DNA of 64,000 bases from Alisma plantago-aquatica (lineage: Eukaryota > Streptophyta > Magnoliopsida > Alismatales > Alismataceae): NCBI GenBank assembly GCA_963693085.1, contig OY856413.1, forward strand, positions 466,929,879 to 466,993,878, written 5' to 3'. The notes under the pieces are model-generated. The model worked only from the letters and a program-made list of their open reading frames with translations, did no database searches and was not told the origin of the DNA. The position numbers and the translations under genes are program-made. This document shows positions 50,065 through 62,993 of the stretch, one piece after another (position 1 is the stretch's first letter; each line of letters opens with the position of its first letter).

Positions 50065-50218
50065 GACCAAGCCCATGAAGGGAAGGTCACCATTAAGACA
50101 AGCCTAGGAGGGAAGGTCACTAGGAAGACCCAACCCATGAGGGAAGGTCACTAAGAAGAACCATCCCATGAGGGAGGTTCACCATGAAGACCAAGCTCAG
50201 GAGGGAAGGTCACCATGA
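50065..50218 (+). repeat. Tandem array of about 31 bp, five copies
   Basis: Five units of 30-32 bp share the pattern GACCAAGCCCATGAGGGAAG then GTCACCATGAA, with about 15-25% differences between units. Confidence 0.85.
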
Positions 50219-50564
50219 GCCCAATATATTGACATAAGGATAATGTTGTGCACCCTACAAGATTGAGGAAAATCTGGGTCAAAGAATTATACAAAAAAAG
50301 TGCTTGAATATTGATAGAGAAACCTCAAGAAAAAGGGGTACCTGAAAGTTAACACATTGAAGGAAACTATATGGAAGATATATAAGTTATACACTCTCCT
50401 TAGATAGGATGAGTTGTGGCATATAATAGAGGCCCTTGTTTTAAAACAAGGTGTCAATCAGTAAGATGTATGTAATACAGTTATGACATCTCAGTAAAAA
50501 CCTAGGTAGGGAAGATCCCTAAGTCAATCCAAGGGTCAGGTAGGGATGATTAAACATACACAAG

Positions 50565-50720
50565 ACCCAATGGGTCTGGAGGTGATCACACCATAAGTTC
50601 ATAAGGCCCCTAGGTCAGGAGATAGAAATCCATGTGTACCCAAGGCCCATGGGGTAGGAGATTGACCACCTGCATGAGTTCATGAGGCCCAAGGGGTAAA
50701 TCTCAAAGGCAGCCCACGAG
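50565..50720 (+). repeat. Degenerate tandem repeat of roughly 57 bp
   Basis: Three to four units share CAAGGCCCATGGGGTAGGAG-like cores separated by CATGAGTTCATGAGG-like parts. The unit boundaries are approximate. Confidence 0.5.
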
Positions 50721-51530
50721 TACACAAGGCCCATTAGGTAAAAGAGGAGATCACTCCAAAGGTACCTATATCCCCAAAGACCTCAAGGGAATATCTAAGG
50801 CTAATGATATATGAGATTAAGACAGGAGGAATACAAAGACATACATAATAATGTCTGACATGGAATCTTAAAGGGAGTAGTGTATAAACTCAAGGGAAAA
50901 GCACTATCCCTCAAGTACATGAAATTTAAGGAAAATTCATGGAATAAAATGTATTCATGATTTGTAGTTACTGTTAAAATTGATTCAACCAAAATTTTGA
51001 ATTATAATATTATGTATGGATACACCATATTTGCTCTTCAAATGAGATGAATTTTGTATTTGGACTGAATCCAAATGCTTATTTCATCTTATTATGGGTG
51101 TGGAGATAGGATAGCCACATATGATTCATGAAATTGACATGTGAAGATGAATACCCTAAGATGAACTCAATGGCATAATCTAGGATTTTGAGGTGTTACC
51201 TCACCCTTACACAAAAGTATAGTGAATAATTATTAGTAGGTTTGAAACCTAAGTGAAAATAAAATTTCAAAGTGGAAATGTAATCACCAAGTGAAACATG
51301 AAATTGCCAAGTGATAATGTAATGTGAAGAATGAGGATGTGGAAATACCCTTAGATTCAATTCAGTATCCAACCTTAGTAATATGAGAAATTTGGCATCA
51401 CGAAAAGATATCATAGATAATCTAGCTAAAATCTATCCAAGAAAGTTTGCTAACCCTATGGTTTGAAAGTAATATGAGTTATCATTCACCTTAACCTAAT
51501 TTGGTCCACATTTTGAGGAAAAAATCCTTT

Positions 51531-51540
51531 AAAGGTGGGG
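51531..51540 (+). other. Polypurine tract of the outer element
   Basis: AAAGGTGGGG lies four bases before the TG start of the 3' LTR at 51545. Confidence 0.65.
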
Positions 51541-51544
51541 TCAA

Positions 51545-54500
51545 TGTAACAACTACAAAATTATAGTTTGATATATTTCAAGAAAAATAATAAGAGAATA
51601 AAACTAAAGGAAATAACAAGATGGCAATTGATGAATTTGAGAATTTAATAAGGAGTCTTTGAGATATTCTAAGTTTTATGAAATTGTTTTGCCATGTGGT
51701 CTTCGTGTGCAAATACGTCAAATTCAAGAATCTCATGATTTTACCTAATACCAAAAAATACTCATTGTATAATGTGAAAAGAAATACCAAAGGTTCAAGA
51801 AGTTTCCAATATAATAAATTAACTAGATAATCTATTAATGTATACCTTGCACATAAAGTTTAGAGTAACCAACCATCCTTGTTGGACTCAATCTTCAAAT
51901 CAACATGAGACCATTGTTAAGGAAAGATAAATACAAGATGTCAAAGAAAAATATGTTAATAATGGACGTAATAATTCCATTATGAATTTTCTTGAAATAT
52001 AAGAAAAGGGCATTAAACATTTCCTTTTTATGTGGAACTTTTCCAAATCCAATTTTCACGGTAAGAAAGAATTTTTTAAATTTTGCAACTGATCAGAGTT
52101 GAGGAGTTATGAATTTTCTTAAGATCCATAAAAGTGAGGTATTAATATTTGAATAATATTGTTTGTTTACTTGTATGTCAAATAGAGGATATGTAACAAC
52201 CTTGGTCCGACCCAACCTTTTATTCAATGTGGGATCTTAACTAAATAAAGAGAAATCCAAAATATGGAAGGATGCATAATTTCTTTTTGACTTCAAGAAT
52301 TAACTTGAGAAAAATTCTTGAAGAATAAGTTTTATCTACATGTGTTTAAACAATTGGAAACATATTGCGTTTTTACATCAAATATTACCTAATCGGACAA
52401 GACTTAGAAAATACTATGATTGATTAGTAATGAAGTAATGTTTAGAAGTCTTGTTGGCTGTTAAGGTTGTGTCTTACAAAAAGGAAAGTCTTATAAAAAT
52501 AAATGAAAAGCCGAATGATAATTTATTAATTGTCCATAAATATAATTTAAAAAGACTATTCTTGACATGGTCAAATGGATATAATCCCGAGATATTAATT
52601 TCATCTTTCCTATTATTTCAAACTTGTATTTTACAATATGGCATGATAGAACTAAAATGAGAAGATAATTATTTATTTCTTATAAGGAAGGAGGGAGGAA
52701 TATATTTATTTCCTTGTCTTGCACATTCCTTGCCAATCATATACAAATATGTATGGAAACCAAGCCAACTGACCCACCTAGTGCTACATAATTAGTGGTC
52801 TATAGAAGAGATCGATCACCCCTGATCCCCTCCTTTCCTTTACACCCTATTGTATGAAACAAGATGCTTACTTAGGACCTTGTGTCAATATATAATAGGA
52901 CACTTGGCCACAAATCACAACACCCAAAGCAGACACATAAAAATAGATAAAAGGCACCATGGAGGTAATATCCTAGTAAGTCGCACAAACACGAACATGT
53001 AAGAGAGAATTGTTGAGGCCAGACATTGATCTATGATTTTCCCTCTTACCTTGTGATCCTTCTTCCAACAAGTATTAAAACAGGATTTTGGGACTATGAA
53101 ATCTGATCTAAGTGCTATAACATGGGAGCTAAGGGATTGAGCCCCTCCTTAGATGTCAAGAAGCACTAATGACCCTCTAGGATGCGGCAGTGGTGAGGGT
53201 GTTGGGGTCTGCACCACCCTTACTGAGGCTTTTGACCCCCTTCTATGCGGTGGCAAGCATCGATGGTCCACCAACAATAGAACTCTATTCTTTTATAAGA
53301 ACAAAGTATTCAATGTGTTAGTTATTTCACACATGGGCAGCGATTGGAGCTGCATGGGTGGTGACTCAGAAAATTAGGTGGGCCAGCCCCCTTTAGCGGG
53401 CCTGGGAGCATGATAAAGCCTGACAGTGGAGCTATTGGGCTGAGGCTTGGCTTAGCCAAGTCAGAAACCAAGGGGACAAGAAGTTAACCTACATGCTTTG
53501 ATGAACATCCAACAATCCAGATAATTTGAATCAAGGTAAATCTTGTTTAATGCATTAAAATTTCTAGGAACATCCAATTCATGCAAAATTACATATCAAA
53601 TAGATTAGGATAAAAAGAAGAATCTAATAGTTATAGTTTTAACGACTAACTCTGATCCTAGTCCAAAAGTAGGTTAACTCATGAGTATAATGAGATGGAT
53701 ACAAGTGAACAATGGATTTTATAAAATAATATGTTGAACATGTTAATCATGTTTAACTTGTGATATAATCAGATACTAGGGAATAATAATGGAATCTTGA
53801 AATATTAAGACAAATATTATAGAAATATACTTTTTAGGTTTTATGAAGTCATTAAATCATAATGATGATAATTATAGTGTTGAGAGAGAATCATTGATTC
53901 AACCCTATTTGTATCGCCAAAATGTATAGTGACACTATAGGGTTGTACATGCATGCAGACTGAATGATTGATTGATTGTTTAGATCTACCTTGCTTGTTT
54001 GGATTTACATATACTTGAAGTGGTCTGCATGATTGTACAATGAGTACATGGTTATCTTATAAATGCTCACATATCAACTACTATGTTTGCTGATGATTTC
54101 TTGATGTTTGCTGAAATAAAGTGTTGGATGTTTATTTACTTCCCGTTCAACTATGATTCCACTATAAGTATCACATAATTAAATTAGAATATTCTAAACC
54201 CCAAGTTACACCGATTAAAGGGAAATGCACACGAGTCTAGTGATGGACAATGATTAAACCCAAGATGGTAGACCAAGCATAGGTTAGAATATGTAATGAA
54301 AATGGAAACTCTTATTTGCAAGTATTTTATTGATGCATTTTATGTTATTACCTTACTTGCACAAATTTTGGTTGCACCATGTACATAGTATAGAAATATA
54401 TTGATCCACATATTTGATTTCTAACAATTTAGGTAAGTGCCACATACAAAGTTATGCAGACATGGTGAATAAGAAGAAATCAATTGAAGACATTAAATCT

Positions 54501-54727
54501 AAGTCAAGGAGGATTACTTAAATACCTCTTCTCATATGTAATAGTTTCACATGTATAAGTTGTTTTTTCTTTTGAGAAATCCATGTAACTCGTTAGAGGA
54601 GTCTCATTATATATCTTGTAAGCAATATTGAAAATTATTGATAATTATTTATTATTTGCTAGGCAACAACTCTTGACTTTACGGTCCTTTCTTAAATGGG
54701 GGACACTCAAAAGTGTGGGTCATTACA
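51545..54727 (+). repeat. 3' LTR of the outer element (3.18 kb)
   Basis: It starts TGTAACAAC and ends CATTACA, aligning with 37513-40777. It has one copy of the 32-bp unit triplicated in the 5' LTR. Confidence 0.88.
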
Positions 54728-55047
54728 TTGTGCAACACTAGCTCATTTCCAATAAGAAGGTTGATCCTTCCCCACCGACCATTAGAGAAAGACATGGAGT
54801 TCCCTTCATCTACAAAGATGATATAGAGAAGTAGACACGTTGATGGCTAAGGTAAGAGAACATGAAAGACATCCTCCTTCATCCATATTCTTGTGAGCAC
54901 CATTGTTAGATATACCTTATGGAAAAGGTATATCTCACAATCTTTATATTCAATATATCGTTATTGATGATGTTTGCTCATGGGAACATAGATATTATAA
55001 CTTTTTACCGCTTCCACTGCTCCTGTCACATCTACATAACTCTAAAT

Positions 55048-55059
55048 TGGTATCAAAGT
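55048..55059 (+). other. Degenerate primer binding site of the Copia-like relic
   Basis: TGGTATCAAAGT matches the tRNA-Met primer site at ten of twelve bases. Confidence 0.6.
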
Positions 55060-56538
55060 CATGTTAATATACTAGATACTGAGATTTATAATCAATACGA
55101 TCAGATTTATTTTATACCTTTTGCACCGTATATGTGATGTAGATGATAAAGTCAACATGCATTCCTATTTAGTTTCACATACATCTACATCTAGAATTTT
55201 CATATGGTAGATGGGCCGAGTATGGATGAATGTGACTTTTCCTTGATGAATGCTATTTTATCTATTGCACGAAAGTAAAATTTCATAGACCTATTTTGGG
55301 GAACTGTCCCTGAGACCTTGCAAGGCGCAACATCACCGTGAATGCTGCTCGTTGACTAGGCCTCCAGATCCCGACATTGAGGCACTACCCTGCATATCCC
55401 ACCTTGTTTTCTTAGTGTCAAAAATGTTTCATTGTGATTGTTCTGTATGAAAAAGATGCAATCTTTAATATATATGTATAAGATATGATATATCTATAAA
55501 AATCATACACGTCAATGTCAAATTTTATTTTATTTTTTCGATGTGTGCATGGTTATGGCCAAAGAACTTTTTTGTGTGTGTATGATATGTATGTGGAAGG
55601 ATCCCTTTTTGGTTGAAAAGTATTCAACTTACATGTCGAGCCTCATATTTATTCCACATGTAATGGTTTCTATTCCTTATTACCCCCTTCAATATATCTA
55701 GAGATTTCTACATATCATGTAATATAAATATGAATACAATTAGTCTTAAAGAACTTAGTGTGATGAGGCAATCATGAAGATTCAAAGACCGTCTGTGAAG
55801 CCATTGATGCGATCCAACACAAATATAGCTTCAGAAGTTGATGATGAATATGATGGAATAGACATTAGGTGAATAGTAATTCCTTGTGGCTCCAGAATAC
55901 CACATTTTTTGGCCATAATTAATGTTGTATGATTGTAAGTTATGGATATAATGTGTATATAATACATATTATATGCATGTGGTGTTTAAATATGTATATT
56001 TATATAAACAAAGGCCTTGAAATAAAATATATAGTCTAAGATGCTTTCTAAAGTACAACACACATGAAGAACTTGATCAACAAAGTATGGGTACATCACA
56101 ACATGTTGTAATATATATCTCATGGACGTTTGAGAATAGATATGCTAGTTTGCCAAAGTAGGGTGCATATTTTTTGTGTTAGCCTTTTGGTCAGACTTAA
56201 CTAGGTGAACTTAAAAGGATTAAGCACATAGAGGCATTAAATTTATTATGACAAAGGATTGTGCATCCATCTATCAAGATTTTTATTATATATGATTGAC
56301 AAATGTGTCCTACCTAGAAGTCAAGTTGTGGGTGATTAACCAAAGCTAACTCATGATATAAATAAATAAGGATCTTATCTCACTAGAAGATTGTACAATG
56401 CATTTCTTTCAAATTAAAGTGAGGGCTCTTAATTTTAAATAAAATAGTGGTAGTCGTATTTAATAAATAATAAACTAATATTGACAAAACTTCTTCAACT
56501 AAGATATTAGTTCTTGCAAATACTTCTTGAAGATCAAA

Positions 56539-57050
56539 ATGGCACCCAACACAAGATTTTTTTATAATGTGATTGGTCCTTGAGAAGAAAAAATAAATGG
56601 AAATAACTTCAACAATTGGTTCATGACACTAAGAATTGTTCTCACACATGAGCGTAAGCTCTATGTCCTACATACACAAATACCAAATGAAGCATCTCCA
56701 AATGCACCTATGGAGGAATGTGAAAGTTATAAGAAACATTCTAATAAAACTGTGAACATCAAGTGACTTATTCTATGCTTTATGAATGATGCAAAAGCAA
56801 CATGAGACTATGGATCTTATTGATATGATAGCACACCTCAGGAACATGTACCAAGAACAATCAAGGAAAGAGAAGTGTGATGTCTCCATGGTATTATTCA
56901 AGCATAATATGGAATAAGGTGATCCAATTGGACTCCATGTATCCAAGTTAATTAGATATGTGGAAAGTCAAACTGGACTGGGATTGGACATGTGTGTGAT
57001 CTTGGAATCATTTCTTGATTCTTATAAACATTTTTTCATGAACTAAAAGA
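56539..57050 (+). pseudogene. Copia gag remnant
   Basis: The frame from ATG 56539 reads, after a stop, INGNNFNNWFMTLRIVL, then HERKLYVL and PNEASPNAP, the classic start of plant Copia gag (the KLNGxNFxxWxxxLRIVL pattern). After a one-base shift it continues HLRNMYQEQSRKEK, LFKHNME, stop, DPIGLHVSKLIRYVE and LESFLDSYKHFFMN, matching the middle of the gag helical domain. Several stops and at least one frameshift make it a pseudogene. The knuckle region is missing. Confidence 0.8.
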
Positions 57051-57120
57051 TGACAAATTTAAAAAACATTGACAAAGATACTTGGTATGTTGAGAATAAC
57101 TATGGGGTAAATTTTAAGGA

Positions 57121-60106
57121 GTGGGAACTGAGAGGGGATCCATTCCCTACTAAAATTTGAGGAAATAAACCATATATTCCTAACACACTCAAAACATATG
57201 ATGGAATAGGTGAACAATATTTTTTCTCAAATGATGGTATACAAGAATAACCAGAGTGGCAGTCATAATATATTTCATGACTATATTCAATTTAAACATT
57301 ATTACAAAATATTCTCCCATTTAGGATTTACATAAAAATTACAACATAAGGATCTCGTAGAGGGATCTCCAAATATCTTAAGTCTATCTCCCAAAGATTC
57401 ACCTACATCCATGTCACCAAGTCCAGTCTCCCAAGTCCTACACCAACGATTGGAAACATACCCCATCAAAAGAAGAAAAAGTCAAAGATATCAACATAAG
57501 GCTGGTATGTGCATATTAAATATGGATTGAGAAATTCATGGAATAAAGGACGTCAATAAACAAGTTTTCCCATAGAAGAAGAAAGTATCACCCAAGTGGG
57601 TATCAAAAGAAAGACATTTAAAGAAGATAAAAATAAGAGATTTCTTTCCTTCAAACAATGTTACAATAACACTAAACATAAAAAGTTTCATGGTGAATAA
57701 TAAATAGACTAGCATATACTAAAAAGTAGGCCAAGAACCCATATGTATTCCATACCAAATGGCAGGATGACTAAACCTCAGTGCCAAATAAATATAGTAC
57801 TTTGCAAGGAAATAAAACCCAATGCATGGCAGGGGAATAAAACCTAGTGCTTAATATCATATGTGGTAGGGGAATAAAACCCAGTGCCTGATAGGGGAAT
57901 AAAACCCAATGCCTAAATATCAAACATGGTAGGGGTATAAAACCCAATGCCTAAGGTGTCACTACTTATATAGTTATGACTAGTTAATCATCCATGAATA
58001 GGACATGCAATATGAAATATAGTGAAGCACAAAAAGGGATCAGATCATCCATTTGATGTCAATGGGGTCAGAGGACCCATAAATAAATTTTCAAACATTT
58101 TCACAATTAAGATACTTCTCAGGATCAACAAAGTCTACAACTTTAAAATTAACATTTCATAAAGGAAAAGATGAACAAGATATAAATAAGGCTCCAAAAG
58201 AATATTCAATAGAGTAGGATGATCACAAGATCAGAATCAAAATAGATCATTCACATGAAATAAATTCTCAAAAGAGAGAGAAATGGAGTAAGAAAATTTG
58301 TTCAAGAGAGAGGGGAAGATATGTTTATTGCTCAGTAGGGATAATATGGATTCAAACATACCTCACATGAAGTCTAAATGTTCAAAGTCAAAACCCTAAT
58401 TTCATCTCAGTCCACAAGCAACCTATTAAAGACATATATGAGATTAGGGTTAGGTCAACAATTGTTATATAAACCCTAAAAATCACCTTTTTATTATTAA
58501 TGAAATAGATTATCGAAGCCATACCATTTTGTATATTTTATTTTTATGAGTTCATAGTATATTTTTCTTTATTTTTTGACTTACCAATTATTAGTTACAA
58601 ATTTTTCCAATTATTGATTAGTAGGAAAAGCCTTGGAAAAAGCACATATTTGATATATTTGATTTAGATGTTAAAAATGATATCATTAGATAAATTATAA
58701 TTTTTTGATTCTAGAACATATTTTATTTCATTTTTTGGTCCTATAAATGATTTACTACAAATTTTATATCTCTCGACCAATCATAAAATCCAAATAAACC
58801 ACATGGACTGCATTTTCCAATCTTTTAATAAATTCTACTGATAATGCCCTATTAGGGCTAGCTGTTTGTTTTGGGACGACATCAATCATATAGGTGTACA
58901 GTTCAGCGAGGAAAGGTCAAACAACTAGCAAATAGTCAATTTTGCCCCTCACCGCGAAAAAAAAAGATAAAAACAAGGGTATTTACGAAAAACTCTTAGC
59001 GATCATCTCAACCTTCACAATCAACTTTGCAAAGAAGGTACATAATGCTAGTCTGGGACCTAAGGATCAAGCTTGAAGTCGCATGAGCCAAGGCTATGGA
59101 GATAATGACTATCTTGATCATGCGTCTTTGGTGGAACCAGAATAGAGATGCAAAGGACCAAGAAACTGAAGGATGGTTGTCTGTCATGGTTGGAGTTGTC
59201 TGCAAAATAAGGGATCTGGACCATAGATAATCATAGTTGATGAAAACCAAAAACCCATTCGAGAAGAGCATGTGAAGTTGAAGAAACCAACACAAAGAGG
59301 AAGGGATGAGTGAATCCAACAAACATGGTTTTGGTTAGTGCAAATAGGGAAAGTGAGCTATGATTTAAATACTAAAATAATGAGGAAGGAAACCATATTA
59401 AATTGTTAGGTGAACCTTCGATGAGTTCAATCAGATCCATAGGTGTAGAAACTAAATTTTAGGACATATTATTCCCATCTATTTAGCCCCATCATAGACA
59501 ACAAGGAACATCGAGTTTGGAACTCAACTAGTGAAAGAAAGCATGGCATTTAGCAATGTGGAGAACAAAGAGTAGATGATGAGGATGCTTACCATGTATT
59601 GAATTCGACCATGGTGATCGGAACAACACCAATAAGGAGAAGATGATTGGAGATTCACCTTGGATTTGTGACAATGACAAAGAGGATATTGGAAGCAATT
59701 GAGGTTCAATATTGTTCTTCTTGACCTAGAGAGGGTTTTTGGGTGGTTTCATAGGGGTGCAGTCCATAGAATAAGGATATATGGGTGCATGATTACGATG
59801 GAGTTAGGCGGAGAATTGGGCATTTCCTATATAGGGTGACTTAGGGTTCAAGTCTAGGGTTGTTGGGTGCGGAATCCAACAGGGAAGGCATCAACAAATA
59901 AAACACATGGTTTTGTGGACCAGAGAGGGAGAATTCCTCCATGGAAGATTCTCACTATGGAGTGCTTTCACATGTAGAAAAACTTGAGAAGGTGATGATC
60001 CTCAAATCATTGATGATGTGGACCTGCTCATAGGTCCAATCCGAACTGTCTAGAGGCTGGTCCCATGCATGAGAGAAGAAAACAAATAAAAAATGAACTA
60101 CATAAC
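57121..60106. other. Unrecognised repeat-like DNA
   Basis: AT-rich with no supported gene on either strand; the largest minus-strand frame (59008-59322) has no recognisable domain. It includes the tandem repeat at 57806-57953. It is probably remains of non-coding retrotransposon interior or LTR, but I cannot assign a family. Confidence 0.4.
57806..57953 (+). repeat. Interspersed repeat of five AATAAA-bearing cores
   Basis: Five 20-bp cores of the form AGGGGAATAAAACCCAATGC start at 57806, 57831, 57868, 57893 and 57931 with alternating short and long spacers. Four of the five contain AATAAA within GGAATAAAACC or GAAATAAAACC; the last reads TATAAA. Confidence 0.85.
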
Positions 60107-60111
60107 ATATA

Positions 60112-62951
60112 TGTAACGACCCCACCTTCCGGTAACCCCCAATTAAACGAGACCGATAGGTTGGTGCTGTTATCAATTTCCGGATCAAGGTTCAGTAATT
60201 AATTGATAACAATTATTAAATTCTACTAGACTAAACTGAAAAGCTGTAATAAATAATTTTTTTTTTTGAAAATTTTGGATTTCTAAATCTCTATCCAGAA
60301 CTGGGACTAGCTAACTAATCCTCCTTTGGATTTTAATTTGTGTATTTCACAAATGATAGTTTACTGTTTGTCCTTTTTGGTTGTACCTAAAATGCCGACA
60401 AACAAAACGTCGGTCAGCCAAAGCTGGTATGTGGGGGATTCACTAATCATGCAATTATCTATAACAATGTATTGCATTCAATTATCATTTAACAAACAAT
60501 TTTACGCTTTAAGTATAACTACGCGATCCATGTGTCCCATATTCCCTTTATACCCCTCCTGACTTCACCTATCAAGTGAACCAATTTCTAGGGTGGAGTC
60601 ACATGGAACTACCCGTAGGTAGCCCACTCCTTAACTCATGGTATGCTAAGAGTCTCATGGCACTACACGTGGGTAGCCCAGTTTCTAACTCATGATACCC
60701 TAGACCTTGCTCTAGGTTATCCTTAGCCTTTGCATAGACACAGGGGTGGACTCAGATCTATCTAGTTATACATGTATACTCATAGTGATAGTAATAATCA
60801 CTTTATAGTTGCATGAATTGAAACATCCAACAGTAATTTCAAGCATCGAGGGAAACGTCGATAAAAACCTCAGAAAACTAATCGATATAGTCATAAGAGT
60901 AACCACATACCTCTTATTGCAGTTTCAGATACAAAATCAAATATGAGGAGAGAGAATATCCAAGCAATCAAACAATGTGCACAGAAAACCCTGAAATAAG
61001 AGTACAAGTTTACCTTTATTAATATTTATCCAATTTCATCATGTCCCTTAGGGTTTCTATCCAATTTTTAGGGTTTTCTTGAAAATTAGGGTTTTACCTC
61101 CATTTTTAATTATTATGAACCCTAATTCATCAAATCCACTTAAAACCTTTAAATCGTCTCCTTTTAAAATTCCTAACAGTTTTAGGGTCATTATTTAGCA
61201 ATTTATTAAAATAACAAGGTTTCCTTCTTCTTTTACCCTAAATTAGGGTTTCCATACACATCACTCTCCATTCATAAACATAAACCCTAATTTAGCCACC
61301 TTTATAATTAAAATGAATGAAAACTTCATATTATTAACTAACAGGTTAATAATCCTCATTTTAACCCATTAAGTTACAAAGAATCACCCTTTATATGCAA
61401 TTAGGGTTTCCAATTACTTTTCAACACATTTTTATAACAAAATAGGGCACTTTTGCAAAACGAAATAGCTCTAGGTTCTTAAAGCATTTTTATCAGATTC
61501 CTTGCATTTTTCTACCCAAATTTCATATATAAAGTTTCTTTATTCGAGATTCCTAGCTATTACTATGATTTTAGCAAGGAAAATCTATTATTTGCAATTT
61601 CGATTCAGAGCAAGGTAATTTACTGAATTTTTGTAGCCGCTTGATCTGTGGATCGGTGGTCCACTACTCAGATCTGATGGTTCTGCTTAGCGCGCACCTA
61701 GCTAATGCCTCCCTTGCGTGGGAGCGTTGGATTAGCCTTGAGTCCACAGTGGACCGTGATCGGAGCGTGGGCGCCTCGTCTTCTACCTCCGCTCTGAGCA
61801 AACTCCCGCGGTCAACCCGGTAGTTGACCCAGAGCTCTGAGCCACTTACAGAACCACCGAGGAGCTTCTAAGCTTCTCCGTCAAGGCCCGAACTCAATGC
61901 GCTGGTCAATTGCACGATCCCGCCTAACCCTCACCACCAACGCGGCGCCGGAAAGTCACCGCTGACTTGCAGGTCGTGGAGGGGGTAGATTAGACTAGAG
62001 CTAGCAATTGGAGGCACCGTTCCACTTGACTTCGCACTCCGCAGCAAAGGGGGAAGATTATAGGGACGCTGGTTCCCTCGTGATGCTCCCACTTATATAG
62101 GGCTAGGACCTAGGAGTCCAGAGTTTGGGGGTTCCTCTCCCCGATGAGGATTGCCCATAAAACTTGGGTCTGAAGTAATCGCAGAGATCCCCCGGACCCA
62201 ATGGGACTATCAACTCATTAATTTGTTGCCACCAATTCGAGAAAAAGGAAGAGGAAAGTTCCTCCTAAACCAGCGAGAGTTCCTATTCTACTGGGATCTA
62301 GACGATGAGCAGGGTCAGTTGGATTAAGATCCAACAGCCCCAATCATCCGCATTCAAACAGAGAAGGAAAGATTTCCCAATTATTTGAATTATCTTCCAA
62401 TATAATGACAATCTTGGAAAAATTATAACTCCCAATTCTTAACTCCGTTTTTATTCAAATTTTGAGGAAAGCTCGCTCATGCCTTTATATTTCATTGTGC
62501 AAAAATTGGAGTCATTATCCAAAGGAGACGAGCCCTTTTATTCAGTTCCAAGTTATCCCTTATTTAATTGTATTTTCCACATATTCTTTATTTTCTTTGC
62601 CATTATCTAATTATCCTGAGTTCCTTGAATCCCAAGGAACCTTTATAATTCGAAAAATTATTTTAGGAGAATATCTTTTAGCCCTTTTTAATCATCCTTT
62701 AACCCTTTTCTTATATATTCCATTTTCCCATTGTAATTCTTTATTAAATGGAATTCTTTTTTTTTTCATTTCTTTTTATTTTTATTTCAATTGGGCTTAA
62801 TGATCAATAAGGCCCATCAAGCAAGCATGCAAGGATACTATTCACGAAATTCATTCAAATCAAACCATGAAATCAAACATTGATCTTATTTATTATTTAG
62901 AAGAGATTTACCAATCTCATTACATGTTTTGGAAAAAATGAGGTTATAACA
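60112..62951 (-). repeat. 3' LTR of a minus-strand Tekay-like chromovirus (2.84 kb)
   Basis: On the minus strand it starts TGTTATAACC next to the polypurine tract and ends GGGGTCGTTACA at 60112. A GC-rich block at about 61630-62180 probably holds promoter and leader. The five bases before it (atata, 60107-60111) would be one target-duplication copy; the other lies outside the window. Confidence 0.8.
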
Positions 62952-62964
62952 TCCTCCCCTCCTT
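62952..62964 (-). other. Polypurine tract of the Tekay-like element
   Basis: The minus strand reads AAGGAGGGGAGGA directly before the LTR start. Confidence 0.9.
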
Positions 62965-62993
62965 AGAGGAATTTTGCCCTCAAAATTCAACAA

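Larger units (their letters stand above)
49867..51544 (+). mobile_element. Outer element, right part of non-coding interior
   Basis: The outer element resumes here after the nested insertion. It contains two degenerate tandem arrays (50065-50218 and about 50565-50720) and ends in a purine-rich tract before the 3' LTR. No coding motif is visible. Confidence 0.65.
37513..54727 (+). mobile_element. Large non-coding LTR retrotransposon, plus strand, hosting a nested element
   Basis: LTRs are 37513-40777 and 51545-54727. A primer site (40780-40791) follows the first and a purine-rich tract (51531-51540) precedes the second, giving plus orientation. The flanks ttgta (37508-37512) and ttgtg (54728-54732) match at four of five bases. 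The internal domain is split by a second element at 41725-49866; without it, internal DNA is about 2.6 kb. No gag or pol motif is seen, so it is LARD-like. Its original length would be about 9.1 kb. Confidence 0.88.
54733..57120 (+). mobile_element. Copia-like retrotransposon relic
   Basis: A degenerate primer site (55048-55059) is followed by a 1.5-kb leader and a gag remnant (56539-57050). No protease, integrase or RT motif of a Copia element follows, and no LTR pair could be delimited; sequence before 55047 may be part of the 5' LTR. The outer element at 37513-54727 lies directly to the left and may have split it, but I could not find the missing left part. Confidence 0.55.

Noticed and set aside
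59008..59322. 104-codon minus-strand frame with hydrophobic stretches
   Set aside because: No homologous motif or start context; it sits in repeat-like DNA and reads like chance.
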